Of a stretch of DNA of 64,000 bases, positions 34,830 to 44,493 are shown piece by piece. A program made the position numbers and the translations under genes. The DNA comes from Gammaproteobacteria bacterium HGW-Gammaproteobacteria-15 (GTDB lineage Bacteria; Pseudomonadota; Gammaproteobacteria; Enterobacterales; Alteromonadaceae). The stretch lies in the NCBI GenBank assembly GCA_002840125.1, contig PGZF01000003.1, positions 372,001-436,000 of the forward strand. Direction: 5' to 3'. Positions within the stretch are counted from its first letter, which is position 1; the number at the start of each line of letters is the position of its first letter. The notes under the pieces are model-generated. The model had not been told where the DNA came from. It saw only the letters and a list, made by a program, of their open reading frames with translations, and ran no database searches.

Positions 34830-35812
34830 TGTCGCTGCGCTACTTACCCTTATGGATCACCGCAGCATTGCTGTGCCTGCTGTTTGGCATAGGTGGCTGG
34901 CAATTTGACGGCTTTGCCTCGCTGGCGGTGGTGAGCAATTTGTTTAGTGATAACGCCTTTTTACTGATTGTGGCGCTGGGTATGACGCTTGTGATCATCT
35001 CCGGTGGCATTGATTTGTCTGTGGGGGCAGTGATTGCGCTCAGTGGTGTAGCCGTCAGTTTGCTGATTAGCCAGTACCAGTGGCACCCGCTGGCCGCTTT
35101 TGCACTTATTTTGCCGGCTGCGGCTTTATTTGGCGCGCTAATGGGCATGTTAATCCATGTGTATAAACTGCAGCCGTTTATTGTCACGCTGGCGGGGATG
35201 TTTCTGGCGCGTGGCCTGGCCACTACCCTCAGTGAAGAATCTATAGCTATTGACCACAGCTTTTACGATGCCATCGCCGAATTTGGCTTTATGCTGCCTG
35301 GCGGCGGCTGGGTAGGAGCTTCAACGATGATCTTTATAGTGGTGCTGGTACTGGTAATTATGCTGATGCACTACAGCCGTTTTGGTGCCTGTGTTTATGC
35401 CATTGGCGGTAACAGCCAGTCGGCACAACTGATGGGTGTGCCGGTAGCCAGCACGACTATTGCTATCTACGCGCTGAGCAGTGTGCTGGCAGCGCTGGCG
35501 GGCATAGTGTTTACCTTTTATACCTTCTCCGGCTATGCGCTGGCCGGCGTCGGCATGGAACTGGATGCCATTGCCGCGGTGGTAATTGGCGGCACCTTAC
35601 TGACCGGCGGCAGCGGCTTTGTTATCGGTACCGTGCTGGGGGTACTGCTGATGGGCGTGATCCAGACCTATATTATTTTTGATGGCAGCTTAAGCAGCTG
35701 GTGGACCAAAATTGTCATTGGTTTACTGCTGTTTGGCTTTATTGTGCTGCAAAAGCTGTTAAGCCGGCGCACAGCAATAACACTGGCAGCAGGGAGGGCT
35801 GGCCATGGTTAA
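34826..35812 (+). CDS. Sugar ABC transporter permease 2 (YjfF-like)
   Basis: It has 328 residues, with many hydrophobic helices and the paired signature TLVIISGGIDLSVGAVIA. The later ELDAIAAVVIGGTLLTGG matches the corresponding part of permease 1, so the two are diverged paralogues. The ATG doublet at 34826 lies across the stop of permease 1. The stop overlaps the lactonase start by 8 bp. Confidence 0.9.
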   Translation: MMSLRYLPLWITAALLCLLFGIGGWQFDGFASLAVVSNLFSDNAFLLIVALGMTLVIISGGIDLSVGAVIALSGVAVSLLISQYQWHPLAAFALILPAAALFGALMGMLIHVYKLQPFIVTLAGMFLARGLATTLSEESIAIDHSFYDAIAEFGFMLPGGGWVGASTMIFIVVLVLVIMLMHYSRFGACVYAIGGNSQSAQLMGVPVASTTIAIYALSSVLAALAGIVFTFYTFSGYALAGVGMELDAIAAVVIGGTLLTGGSGFVIGTVLGVLLMGVIQTYIIFDGSLSSWWTKIVIGLLLFGFIVLQKLLSRRTAITLAAGRAGHG

Positions 35813-36761
35813 GCGCGAAAATTTAGCACTGCTTGGCAGTATTGCGGTAAAAAACCGTCTGGGTGAAGCTATTTTCTGGCATGCAGCCAGCAGCAGTGTA
35901 TGGTGGAGCGATATTCACGGTAAAGCGTTGTTTCAGCTGCGCTGGCCTGAGCAAACACTGCGGCAGTGGCCCCTGCCCGAACGCATCAGCTGCTTTTGTT
36001 TGCTAAACGCTGCTGATCCGATGGCCAGCCGCTACCCCTTGCTGGTGGCCTTTGCCAGCGGGTTTGGTCTGTATAACCCCGATAGCGACGCTATCTTGTG
36101 GCTGGCAAAACCCCAACAGCAATTAAGTGGCAACCGCTTTAATGATGGCCGCGTTGACCGCCAGGGCCGGTTCTGGGCCGGCACTATGGTAGAGCAGGCA
36201 ACTGCAGATAACTTTGCCAGCGGCAGCCTGTACCGGCTAGATCAAAACGGTTGTCAGCAGATGCTGAGCAGCCTGCGTATTCCTAATGCGCTGTGCTGGA
36301 ACCGCGACAGCAGCCTGATGTACCACGCCGATTCACCACTGCAGCAAATTAACCGCTACCGCTTTAACCCGCTAACGGGTGAGCTTGGCGCTGCCGAAAA
36401 CTTTGCCACAACGCCGGCTGGTACAGAGCCTGATGGCGCCATTATTGATGCCGATGATCATCTGCTATGCGCCTTATGGGGCGGCAGCGCTCTGGCACGC
36501 TATGCCCCCGATGGCAGCCTGGCGGCGCTTTACCCACTGCCGGTAACACAACCCACCTGTGTTGCGCTCGGTGGCGACAAGCTGGATATTTTATTTGTGA
36601 CTACTGCGACAGAGGGCTTAAGTGCCGAGCAGCTTAGCCAGCAACCACGAGCGGGCAATTTGCTGGTTTATCAGTACCCGCACCGCGGCTTAGCCGAGCC
36701 ACAACTGGCGGTAATGCCGTGGCAGCAATTGGCGCAGCGCTATAACGGAGGTGCTAAATGA
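35805..36761 (+). CDS. SMP-30/gluconolactonase-family L-arabinonolactonase
   Basis: A six-bladed propeller protein of 318 residues. The four metal-ligand positions of the family are recognisable: Glu in LGEAIFW, Asn in NRFNDGRVD, Asn in RIPNALCWN and Asp in EPDGAIID. It would open L-arabinono-lactone to L-arabinonate, the step between the SDR and the IlvD/Edd dehydratase. It has no signal peptide and overlaps both neighbours, so it belongs firmly to the operon. Confidence 0.85.
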   Translation: MVKRENLALLGSIAVKNRLGEAIFWHAASSSVWWSDIHGKALFQLRWPEQTLRQWPLPERISCFCLLNAADPMASRYPLLVAFASGFGLYNPDSDAILWLAKPQQQLSGNRFNDGRVDRQGRFWAGTMVEQATADNFASGSLYRLDQNGCQQMLSSLRIPNALCWNRDSSLMYHADSPLQQINRYRFNPLTGELGAAENFATTPAGTEPDGAIIDADDHLLCALWGGSALARYAPDGSLAALYPLPVTQPTCVALGGDKLDILFVTTATEGLSAEQLSQQPRAGNLLVYQYPHRGLAEPQLAVMPWQQLAQRYNGGAK

Positions 36762-37786
36762 AGCTTTTACCATTATTAACAGGCCTGTTGCTGCTATTTG
36801 GCTGTCAGCCAGCCCAAACGGCGACTGACAACTTAGCTGCGGCGCAGCCGGTGGTAAACCGTGAGGTTTCTGCTGCTTTTATTTCGCGCCGGGCCGATCC
36901 CTGGGTGTATAAAGCCGACAATGGCTATTACTTTACCGCCTCGGTGCCAGAGTTTGACCGGATAGAGCTGCGTTTTAGCCCCGATATCGCCGGCCTCGCG
37001 CAGGCAGAAGCGACCACCGTATGGCGCAAAAAAGCCAGCGGGCCGATGAGTGCGAATATCTGGGCGCCGGAGCTGCACCGGATAGACGGCGTCTGGTATT
37101 TATATGTTGCAGCCGGCGAGGCTGAACGGCCATTTCAGATCAGAATGTATGTGCTGGCCAATACTGCTGCCGATCCCATGCAGGGGCAGTGGCAAGAGCT
37201 GGGCCAGATGCAAAGCGCGCTGGACAGTTTTTCGCTGGACGCCACCGTATTTAGCCACCGTGGCCAGCATTATATGGTGTGGGCGCAGCAGGATGCTGAG
37301 CGCAGTTATAACAGCGCCTTGCTACTGGCAAAAATGGCCACGCCAACCCGGCTTGAAGCGCCGGAAGTGATTATCAGCCAGCCTGATCTCAGCTGGGAGC
37401 AGCAGGGCTATAAAGTCAATGAAGGTGCCGCAGTGCTGCAGCGCCATGGCAAAATATTTATCGCTTATTCAGCCAGTGCGACTGATCACCGCTATGCCAT
37501 GGGTTTACTGTGGGCCGATGAAAATGCCGATTTGCTTGACCCGCAAAGCTGGCATAAAACACCTGAGCCGGTATTTCAGACCCGGCCGGAATTTAACCGC
37601 TATGGCCCCGGCCATAACAGCTTTGTGGTGGGTGATAACGGTGAAGATCTGATGTTTTACCATGCCCGCGACACTCAGCAACTACAAGGATCGCCGTTAA
37701 CCGACGGCAACCGCCATACCCGCTGGCGGCAACTGCAATGGTCGGCAGATGGGATGCCGTTATTTAACGATCATCTACCGGATTAA
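36758..37786 (+). CDS. GH43 lipoprotein, exo-arabinofuranosidase-like
   Basis: A signal peptide ends in the lipobox LLFGC (Cys16), predicting a membrane-anchored lipoprotein. The GH43 domain starts at RRADPWVYKADNGYYF (base Asp), with LDATVFSH for the second Asp and the acid Glu in KVNEGAAVL. It is similar over its whole length to the cytoplasmic GH43 at 41962-42906 and to the GH43-lectin at 45606-47459 (shared YSASA and YGPGHN motifs). This branch contains exo-1,5-alpha-L-arabinofuranosidases. It is the last gene of the long operon. Confidence 0.87.
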   Translation: MKLLPLLTGLLLLFGCQPAQTATDNLAAAQPVVNREVSAAFISRRADPWVYKADNGYYFTASVPEFDRIELRFSPDIAGLAQAEATTVWRKKASGPMSANIWAPELHRIDGVWYLYVAAGEAERPFQIRMYVLANTAADPMQGQWQELGQMQSALDSFSLDATVFSHRGQHYMVWAQQDAERSYNSALLLAKMATPTRLEAPEVIISQPDLSWEQQGYKVNEGAAVLQRHGKIFIAYSASATDHRYAMGLLWADENADLLDPQSWHKTPEPVFQTRPEFNRYGPGHNSFVVGDNGEDLMFYHARDTQQLQGSPLTDGNRHTRWRQLQWSADGMPLFNDHLPD

Positions 37787-37828
37787 TTAGCTGTTAGTAG
37801 TAAAACAATAGCCGCGCTGCAATCGCGG

Positions 37829-37852
37829 TTTAAGCGGGATTTTTCGCTTAAA
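37829..37852 (+). other. A-T-rich inverted repeat after the ABC/GH43 operon
   Basis: TTTAAGCG (37829-37836) and CGCTTAAA (37845-37852) enclose an 8-nt loop containing five T; a smaller CCGCG/CGCGG hairpin precedes it (37812-37828). It may be a weak terminator for the long operon, but the T run is in the loop, not after the stem. Confidence 0.35.
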
Positions 37853-37859
37853 TTTAAAA

Positions 37860-37877
37860 AGTAATACAATAATATTA
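37860..37877 (+). promoter_or_regulatory. Candidate operator site C before the endo-arabinanase
   Basis: AGTAATACAATAATATTA is identical to 25733-25750. TAAT and ATTA flank the 8-nt centre ACAATAAT. It lies about 125 bp upstream of the ATG at 38002. TACAAT inside it could also act as a -10. Confidence 0.55.
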
Positions 37878-38001
37878 GTAACTCAGAAAGGGTAATGTGC
37901 TACTGGCCGATGCCGCAAATTACGTTGTTTTAGCTGCACAGTTTTGCCAATGCAGGACAGCACAGCTTACCCGCCATAACAACACACGACAGGGGTATAA
38001 G

Positions 38002-39540
38002 ATGCAAAAACGTAACAGCGGTATTTGTTCCTTCAGCGTTCTGGCCACGGCTCTGCTGCTCAGTGGCTGTAACGACAGCAATAACTCACCACCGGCGGCT
38101 GTGGCTTACCCACCGGTATCGGCGGTTCCGCCAGTACCGCCACCGGCAGAGCAGGGCCCCACTTTTACTAATGTGGCTGTGCACGACCCGTCAGTCATTA
38201 AAGTGGCTGATACCTTTTATGTGTTTGGCTCACATCTGGCGGCGGCAAAATCAACTGATCTGATGCACTGGCAGCAGGTAGCTGATGGGGTAAGCAGCAA
38301 TAACCCGCTGTTTGCCAACGTACTGACCGAGTTGGAAGAAACCTTTGCCTGGGCGCAAACCGATACGCTGTGGGCTGCCGATGTGATTCAACTGGCCGAT
38401 GGCAAGTTCTATATGTATTACAACGCCTGTAAGGGCGACTCGCCCCGTTCGGCGCTGGGGGTGGCGGTGGCCGATAATATTGAAGGGCCTTATGTTAATA
38501 AGCAGATTTTGCTTAAATCCGGTATGTGGGGCGAAGTAAGTGAAGATGGCACTATCTACGATGCCCAAATTCACCCTAATGTAGTTGACCCCCAAGCCTT
38601 TTTTGATAAAAACGGTAAGTTGTGGCTGGTGTATGGCTCTTATTCCGGCGGCCTGTTTATCCTGGAAATGGATCCGGCCACCGGCTTAACGCTGCCGGGG
38701 CAGGGCTATGGCAAGCACCTGATGGGCGGCAACCACAGCCGGATTGAAGGCGCTTATGTGCTGTACAGCCCTGACAGTGATTACTACTACTTGTTTAGCT
38801 CGTTTGGCGGCCTGGATGCCAACGGCGCTTACAATATGCGGGTGGCCCGCGCCAGTGCGCCGGATGGCCCTTATCTGGATGCAGTGGGTAACGATATGGC
38901 GGCAGTAAAGTCAGATCCGGCGCTGCCGCTGTTTGATGATGCTTCTATCGCACCTTTTGGCCAGAAAATTATGGGTAACCATTTGTTTGTCCGCAGTAAT
39001 GACGATCCCGGCACGGGGGCGGGCAGTGGTTATGTATCGCCGGGGCATAATTCAGCCTATTTTGACGCGGTCAGCGGCCAGTACTTTTTGCTGTTTCATA
39101 CCCGCTTTCCGGGGCTGGGTGAGCAGCATCAGCTGAGGGTGCACGAATTTTTTATCAATAAAGATGGCTGGCCGGTGGTGGCGCCGCATCGCTACGCACC
39201 GCTGAGCACTGCATCAACGGAACTGAACGCGTCCATTAGCGAAGATGAGGTTGCTGGCCAGTATAAATTTATTAATCATGGTAAAGATATCTCTGCCAGT
39301 ATTAAAAACTCACAGCTGATCACCTTAGCTGCTGATGGCACTGTTAGCAGCGGTGCAGGCAATATCAGCGGTAGCTGGCATTATGCCGCCCGGCAGCAAA
39401 TTAGCCTTAACCTCGGCAGTGATGGTGTGTATGAAGGGATATTATCACGCCAGTGGCACGAAACACCGGCGCAGTTTGTTGTAACCTTTAGCGCTCAGTC
39501 GGCACAGGGTGTTTCGGTATGGGGCAGTAAACTGCCGTAG
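38002..39540 (+). CDS. GH43 lipoprotein, arabinan endo-1,5-alpha-L-arabinanase
   Basis: The ATG at 38002 (AGGGG upstream) is chosen because it gives a lipoprotein signal with lipobox LLSGC; the open frame extends 35 residues further. A Pro-rich linker (about residues 30-50) leads into the catalytic domain, with Asp in VHDPSVI, Asp in NVVDPQAF and Glu in RIEGAYV. A C-terminal beta domain (about 410-512) follows, as in the large Abn2-type endo-arabinanases. It would cut the arabinan backbone at the cell surface or in the periplasm. Confidence 0.87.
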   Translation: MQKRNSGICSFSVLATALLLSGCNDSNNSPPAAVAYPPVSAVPPVPPPAEQGPTFTNVAVHDPSVIKVADTFYVFGSHLAAAKSTDLMHWQQVADGVSSNNPLFANVLTELEETFAWAQTDTLWAADVIQLADGKFYMYYNACKGDSPRSALGVAVADNIEGPYVNKQILLKSGMWGEVSEDGTIYDAQIHPNVVDPQAFFDKNGKLWLVYGSYSGGLFILEMDPATGLTLPGQGYGKHLMGGNHSRIEGAYVLYSPDSDYYYLFSSFGGLDANGAYNMRVARASAPDGPYLDAVGNDMAAVKSDPALPLFDDASIAPFGQKIMGNHLFVRSNDDPGTGAGSGYVSPGHNSAYFDAVSGQYFLLFHTRFPGLGEQHQLRVHEFFINKDGWPVVAPHRYAPLSTASTELNASISEDEVAGQYKFINHGKDISASIKNSQLITLAADGTVSSGAGNISGSWHYAARQQISLNLGSDGVYEGILSRQWHETPAQFVVTFSAQSAQGVSVWGSKLP

Positions 39541-39545
39541 TAAGC

Positions 39546-39578
39546 AAAAGCCAGTCCGGCAACCGGACTGGCTTTTTT
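39546..39578. terminator. Strong terminator between endo-arabinanase and GH127
   Basis: A perfect 14-bp stem (39546-39559 with 39563-39576) encloses a CAA loop; it has a T run on the plus strand and an A run that serves the minus strand. It separates two convergent units. Confidence 0.92.
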
Positions 39579-39592
39579 CCAGCTGAGTAATA

Positions 39593-41935
39593 TTAATCAA
39601 TCTGCATTAAACGCACTTCATAAATACCGCCAGCGATGGAACCCGCATTAGCAACAAATTTCAGCTCTACACTGTCACCACTGCTTAACAGATCGGTTGG
39701 GATCGGGTAATCGACATGGTAAAAGTTATCGCCCTGCTCACCGGTCAGGCTGACATTCGCCAGCAACTGGTTATTCAGCAAAATTTGAAAATGCCGGTTG
39801 CTGTCGGCGCCAAAATACGTCAACCGCAGTTTCAGCGTCTGCTGGCCCTGGGTATTTAAGCGGTAACTAAACCAGCCTGCCGCATGGCGCCAATGCCGGC
39901 CCAGATGAACACCTGCTGAAGTTTTTTCGCCCGCAAACTGATGATCGGCTTCCGGCTGTTGCTCACCTGGGCGGATCATATCGATGGTTTTCACTGCCAG
40001 CTGAGTGTCAAGTTGGCTTTGCTGGCGCAATAACTGTTGTTGGTGCTGCCACTGGCGGGCGCTATTTTGCGGGAAATACAGCGTGTAGCGACTGTCGTGC
40101 AGCCGGAAAAACGGCACCAGCTCTAACGGGCCCTCAACCCCGGCCAGCACTGCTTCGCCGCTGGTAAAGGTTAGCGGTTTGCCGGTCACGGGTTTAATAT
40201 GGCGGACAAAATCTGCGTTATCACTGATAAAGGTCGGCGTTTGATCGACCGGACATTGCTCGCCACTGGCGATATGGCCCATGCGGCTGCTGTCGGCAAT
40301 AAAACTAAGCTTGTCCTGCCATTGGCTGCGCGCGGCCAGCACAATAGGGCCATGCAAAATAGCATAGTGCTTGCTGTTATCCGGCAGTTGCTCCAGCGTG
40401 GTTTGCATTGGTAGAGTGATCGCCAGCTTATCGCCTTTATGCCAGTGGCGCTGCAGGCTTAAATAGCCTGGTGTGGTTGACGTGAACTTCACCGCTTTGC
40501 CGTTTAGTGTTAGTTGCACCTTACCGTCGGCCCAATGTGGATCACGGATATTCAGGCCGAATTTACCGCCTTGTTCTATGGTGATCAGGCTGCTGTCTTG
40601 ATCCGGAAACGCAGTTGTCTGGCGCAGTTTAACGGCCTGCTGTTGCCAGTTAAGGCTGGAATCGACAAATAAATTCACATACAGCTGATCGCCTTTATGG
40701 GCATAAATCATTTCGCCGTATTTGGCGTGGTTTTCAATGCCGGAGCCAACGCAGCACCACATGGTGTGCTCTGGCGACGAATAGACGCGGTAATGATTGG
40801 GCCGCATCGGCGTAAAATATACCAGGCCGCCATGCTCAGGGTGCTGCGATGATAAAATATGGTTATACAGCGCCCGCTCATAATACGTCATATAGCGCGG
40901 TTCTGGCGTGCGCTGATATAGCAGCTTGGTTAGCTTCAACATATTGTAGGTGTTGCAGGTTTCCGGCCCCTCTACATCAGTTAGCATGCTGCTGAAATCG
41001 TCTGACGGGTGAAAATGCTCGCGCACGCTGTTGCCACCTATGGCGACACTGCGTTTATTCACTACTTGTTGCCAGAAAAAATCGGCGGCCTGGTACCAGC
41101 TGTTGTTGTCCATTTGGCTGGCAAGCTGCGCCATGCCAATAATTTTCGGGATCTGGGTATTGGCGTGCAGGCCATCCAGTACATCTTGTTGTTGCAACAG
41201 CGGTTGCATAATACGCAGTTCAGAAAAACGCAGCGCCAGCTGCAGGTATTTGTCGTCACCGCTAAGTTCGGCCACTTTGGCCAGAATATCGTTCATGCCG
41301 CCATATTCGGTGATCAGCATTTGCTGCAGTTGCTGATCGCTTAGTTGGCTGGTTAATTTAAGCGCCCAGTCGCTCAGTTGCAGCAACATCTGTTTAGCCT
41401 GCTGATTACCGGCGTAAACATAAGCATCATGCAAACCGGCAAAGGTTTTATGCAGGTTATACCAAGGCACCCATTGCTTGTTTAACACAAATAAATCAGC
41501 GTCTATCTGGCCCTGGCTGATTTGCTGCCAGCTGGCTTTGCCGTCGGGAATACCGCCGAGGTAGCCATCACCGTGTTTTTGCTGGTAACTGTGCAGCTCG
41601 TTAATCATGTAATTTAGCCGCTCGAGCAATTGCGGCTCACCGCTGGCGCTGTACATCAAGGCTAGTGCACTAAGATAGTGGCCGCCAATATGGCCATCCA
41701 GGCCAGAGCTTTCCCAGTTCGGGTAAGGCTGCGCCAGGGGCGGCAGACCTGCTTCGCGCCGGTAGGGTGCCAGTAAGCGATCCGGGTTCATCGCCATCAG
41801 GTAGCCGATGTTGGTTTGCTGCGCCTGATAAAAAGGCCCGCTGTGCAGCCGAACCTGATTAAGCGCAAAAGTGTCTATAGCGGCACTGGCTGGCAGTACC
41901 AGCAGTAACATACACAGGCTAAGCAAAGCTTTCAT
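39593..41935 (-). CDS. GH127/GH146 beta-L-arabinofuranosidase
   Basis: A signal peptide (residues 1-18, ASA) predicts export. An (alpha/alpha)6 barrel follows with the zinc-thiolate active site of the family: Glu325 and Cys327 in GPETCNTYN, and Cys394-Cys395 in WCCVGSG, one of which is the nucleophile by homology with HypBA1. C-terminal beta domains extend the protein to 780 residues. It would remove beta-linked L-arabinofuranose, as found in extensin and rhamnogalacturonan-II side chains. GAGGAAGCAAG precedes the ATG. It is the last gene of a minus-strand operon. Confidence 0.9.
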   Translation of the reverse strand: MKALLSLCMLLLVLPASAAIDTFALNQVRLHSGPFYQAQQTNIGYLMAMNPDRLLAPYRREAGLPPLAQPYPNWESSGLDGHIGGHYLSALALMYSASGEPQLLERLNYMINELHSYQQKHGDGYLGGIPDGKASWQQISQGQIDADLFVLNKQWVPWYNLHKTFAGLHDAYVYAGNQQAKQMLLQLSDWALKLTSQLSDQQLQQMLITEYGGMNDILAKVAELSGDDKYLQLALRFSELRIMQPLLQQQDVLDGLHANTQIPKIIGMAQLASQMDNNSWYQAADFFWQQVVNKRSVAIGGNSVREHFHPSDDFSSMLTDVEGPETCNTYNMLKLTKLLYQRTPEPRYMTYYERALYNHILSSQHPEHGGLVYFTPMRPNHYRVYSSPEHTMWCCVGSGIENHAKYGEMIYAHKGDQLYVNLFVDSSLNWQQQAVKLRQTTAFPDQDSSLITIEQGGKFGLNIRDPHWADGKVQLTLNGKAVKFTSTTPGYLSLQRHWHKGDKLAITLPMQTTLEQLPDNSKHYAILHGPIVLAARSQWQDKLSFIADSSRMGHIASGEQCPVDQTPTFISDNADFVRHIKPVTGKPLTFTSGEAVLAGVEGPLELVPFFRLHDSRYTLYFPQNSARQWQHQQQLLRQQSQLDTQLAVKTIDMIRPGEQQPEADHQFAGEKTSAGVHLGRHWRHAAGWFSYRLNTQGQQTLKLRLTYFGADSNRHFQILLNNQLLANVSLTGEQGDNFYHVDYPIPTDLLSSGDSVELKFVANAGSIAGGIYEVRLMQID

Positions 41936-41961
41936 CTTGCTTCCTCACTCAGGGTTAAACT

Positions 41962-42906
41962 TCAGGCCTCAGACGCTTTGCCAAATAGCGGCATGCCGTT
42001 GTCATCCCAGCGGATGGCTTTAACATAAGTATGGCGGTTTGGGTCCCATAACGGGTCGCCAACAATTTCGGTATAGGTGCGGGCGTGGTATACCAGCATA
42101 TCGTGCCGGCCATCCTCTGATACGGTAAAGCTGTTATGGCCAGGGCCATAAACACCATGTTCAAAGCAGCTTTGAAATACCGGCTGTGGCGATTTATGCC
42201 AGCTGGCGGGGTTTAACAGGTCGGCATTTTCATCGGCCCACAACAGGCCAATGCAGTAGTTTTCATTGGTAGCACTGGCGGAGTAAGTTAAAAAGATTTT
42301 ACCGTTGCGCTTGAGCACTGCCGGGCCTTCATTAACCCAAAAACCACGTGTTTCCCACTCCAGCTCAGGTTTGCTTAGCATAACCGGCGCACCGCTTAAC
42401 TTATCCGGCGTGTCCATCGTGGCAATATATAAATTGCTGTTGCCTTCAATGGCGTTATCTTTTTGTGCCCAGACATAGTACAGCTGGTCATGGTGGCTAA
42501 AGGTGGTGGCATCCAGGCAAAAGGTGTCGATGCCGCTGTCGAGCTGGCCGACAAACTGCCATTGGCCGCCAACCGGATTAGCGTCAGTGCAGCGCAGCAC
42601 ATACATCCGGTGCTGAAACAGCTTATTTTTGATGTCGCGGCTGGGGGCCGCGGCAAAATAAATATACCAGGCGCCTTGGTTAAAGTGGATTTCCGGAGCC
42701 CAGATCAGCTCAGAGCAGGGGCCGCTGTCGGGCTTATGCCATACCGCTACCGCCGGAGCGCTGGCCAGTTCATTTATTGTTCTGGCGCGGCGCAGTTCAA
42801 TTAAATCATAGGCCGGCACCGATGCGGTAAAATAGTAAAAGCCGTCACTGTGTTTATAAATGCACGGATCGGCGCGCTGTTCAATTAATGGCTGCTGTAA
42901 TCTCAC
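41962..42906 (-). CDS. Cytoplasmic GH43 exo-arabinofuranosidase-like enzyme
   Basis: The GTG at 42906 is preferred as start: it has GAGGAG 7 nt upstream and lies 10 bp after the symporter gene, while the earlier in-frame start would overlap that gene. The protein (314 residues) then begins MRLQQPLIEQRADP with no signal peptide. Catalytic Asp (RADPCIY), Asp (LDATTFS) and Glu (VNEGPAVL) are present. It is a close relative of the lipoprotein GH43 at 36758-37786. Cytoplasmic location beside a symporter suggests it digests imported arabino-oligosaccharides. Confidence 0.87.
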   Translation of the reverse strand: MRLQQPLIEQRADPCIYKHSDGFYYFTASVPAYDLIELRRARTINELASAPAVAVWHKPDSGPCSELIWAPEIHFNQGAWYIYFAAAPSRDIKNKLFQHRMYVLRCTDANPVGGQWQFVGQLDSGIDTFCLDATTFSHHDQLYYVWAQKDNAIEGNSNLYIATMDTPDKLSGAPVMLSKPELEWETRGFWVNEGPAVLKRNGKIFLTYSASATNENYCIGLLWADENADLLNPASWHKSPQPVFQSCFEHGVYGPGHNSFTVSEDGRHDMLVYHARTYTEIVGDPLWDPNRHTYVKAIRWDDNGMPLFGKASEA

Positions 42907-42916
42907 AGTAAACTCC

Positions 42917-44269
42917 TCAGATAGTAGTGGGCTTAACGACACTGGTTTTCCCGACCAGCTGTTGGTAATAGTTATCGGTAATGCGATAGCGAAACATCAG
43001 CAAGCCCATCAGCAGATGAAACACGCCTGGAATAATCGACAGCATTAAGGCAATGCCGGTTAAGGTCAGCGCACTTTGTGGTTGATCCGGTACATAGTTA
43101 AAGCTGGCCAGCAGGGTACCGACTAAAAAGCCGGCAACGCCCATACCGGCTTTCTGGCAAAAAGAGATACCGCCAAAAGCCAGGCCGGACACGCGCTGGC
43201 CGGTTTTATCTGCGCCGTAATCAACAGCCTCCGGAATAGCCGACCAGAATACCGGGGCATGCAAATCGACAACAAATGACAGCAGAAAATACAACACAAA
43301 GGCCAGCATCACATCACCGGGGTTTACCAGTACATAAAGCAGCACACTTAATATCGCCACTACAATCTGGCTGTAGCGGAACAGTTTTACTTTGCAGTAA
43401 TGCTTGGTGATCCAGGTTGAGGCCACCATGGCTAATATAGCGGCGGCGACGCCGGTAGATAAAAACGCTGACAGCATAGCGGCGTCACCACCGAGATAGT
43501 ATTTGGCATAGTAAGCGGCGACAGAGCCACGCACCACATAGCCGATAGTGCCGGTAACGCACACCGCGCACAGCACCAGCCATTGATCATTTTTCAGCAG
43601 GTATTTTAGCTGTTGCAAAAACGGCAGCGTCTCTACAGTATGCTGGATACGTTCGGTAGTGGTAAAAAAGCAGAATAAAAACAGCAATGTTGCCATTAAT
43701 GCCATCACTCCCATCGCCGACTGATAGCCACCGGCCAGGTTTTCTCCGCCCCAATGTTTTGCCAGAATAGGCACAATAATAGTCACCAAAAAAGCCGCAA
43801 TTTTGGCAAAAAATAACCGGTAGCCGTTGGCGGATAAGCGCTCTTTCGGGTTATCGGTTAGCACGCCAATAATAGAGATATACGGAATGGTCACCGCAGT
43901 AAAAATGACCGTGACCAGAATGTAGGTAGCATAGGCCCATACCAGTTTACTGTTGTAATCCCAGTCGGGGGTGCTGAAGGTAAGGTATACCGCAATACCA
44001 AAGGGTACCGCTAAAAACAGGAAGTAGGGCCGGTAGCGGCCCCAGCGGGTAGTAAAACGGTCGGTAATGATGCCCATTAGCGGGTCGGTAACAGCATCAA
44101 CCAACCGCACCACTAAAAATAGTACCGCTAAGTCGGCCGGCTTTAAGCCAAAAATATCGGTGTAGAAAAACGTGATGATCAGCATCATAGATGACATCAC
44201 CACATTGACCGCCATATCGCCGGCACCAAAGCCGACTTTCTCCAGTACGGAAAGTTTGTGAGTTTGCAT
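42917..44269 (-). CDS. GPH-family sugar:cation symporter
   Basis: A 450-residue, 12-helix transporter of the glycoside-pentoside-hexuronide family (MelB/XynP type), with GFGAGDMAVN at the N-terminus, the DPLMGIITDR cation-site motif in helix 2 and the loop motif TTRWGRYRPY. AGGGAAC precedes the ATG. It is the first gene of the GPH-GH43-GH127 unit. The substrate is probably arabinose oligomers, as inferred from the cytoplasmic GH43 that follows. Confidence 0.88.
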   Translation of the reverse strand: MQTHKLSVLEKVGFGAGDMAVNVVMSSMMLIITFFYTDIFGLKPADLAVLFLVVRLVDAVTDPLMGIITDRFTTRWGRYRPYFLFLAVPFGIAVYLTFSTPDWDYNSKLVWAYATYILVTVIFTAVTIPYISIIGVLTDNPKERLSANGYRLFFAKIAAFLVTIIVPILAKHWGGENLAGGYQSAMGVMALMATLLFLFCFFTTTERIQHTVETLPFLQQLKYLLKNDQWLVLCAVCVTGTIGYVVRGSVAAYYAKYYLGGDAAMLSAFLSTGVAAAILAMVASTWITKHYCKVKLFRYSQIVVAILSVLLYVLVNPGDVMLAFVLYFLLSFVVDLHAPVFWSAIPEAVDYGADKTGQRVSGLAFGGISFCQKAGMGVAGFLVGTLLASFNYVPDQPQSALTLTGIALMLSIIPGVFHLLMGLLMFRYRITDNYYQQLVGKTSVVKPTTI

Positions 44270-44414
44270 AAAGTTCCCTGTCGTTCCCGGTACTACGCGG
44301 CAGGTTCAAGCCTGTGATTATTCCTGCGTAGCGTCGGTTTTTTATATTTTTTATTCGCAAAACTGTCGCAGTTGGGCTGGCTGAGTTTTGCACTGCCGAA
44401 TAATATATGATAAA

Positions 44415-44433
44415 TAGTAATACAATACTACTA
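44415..44433 (+). promoter_or_regulatory. Candidate operator site D in the symporter/GH43 divergent region
   Basis: TAGTAATACAATACTACTA is an inverted repeat TAGTA-N9-TACTA around the recurring ACAATA core. It lies between the divergent GPH symporter and GH43 genes, about 60 bp before the latter, and could control both. The remaining 224-bp gap is A-T-rich without another clear signal. Confidence 0.55.
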
Positions 44434-44493
44434 AAATGAAGGCAGATATCTACCCCTATAGGGAGTAGGCTCTGCAGCCTTAAGGAGGCGTAG

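Noticed and set aside
37804-37811. ACAATAGC close to the end of the ABC/GH43 operon
   Set aside because: It lacks symmetrical arms and lies before the hairpins, too far from the next gene; site C at 37860-37877 is the better candidate.
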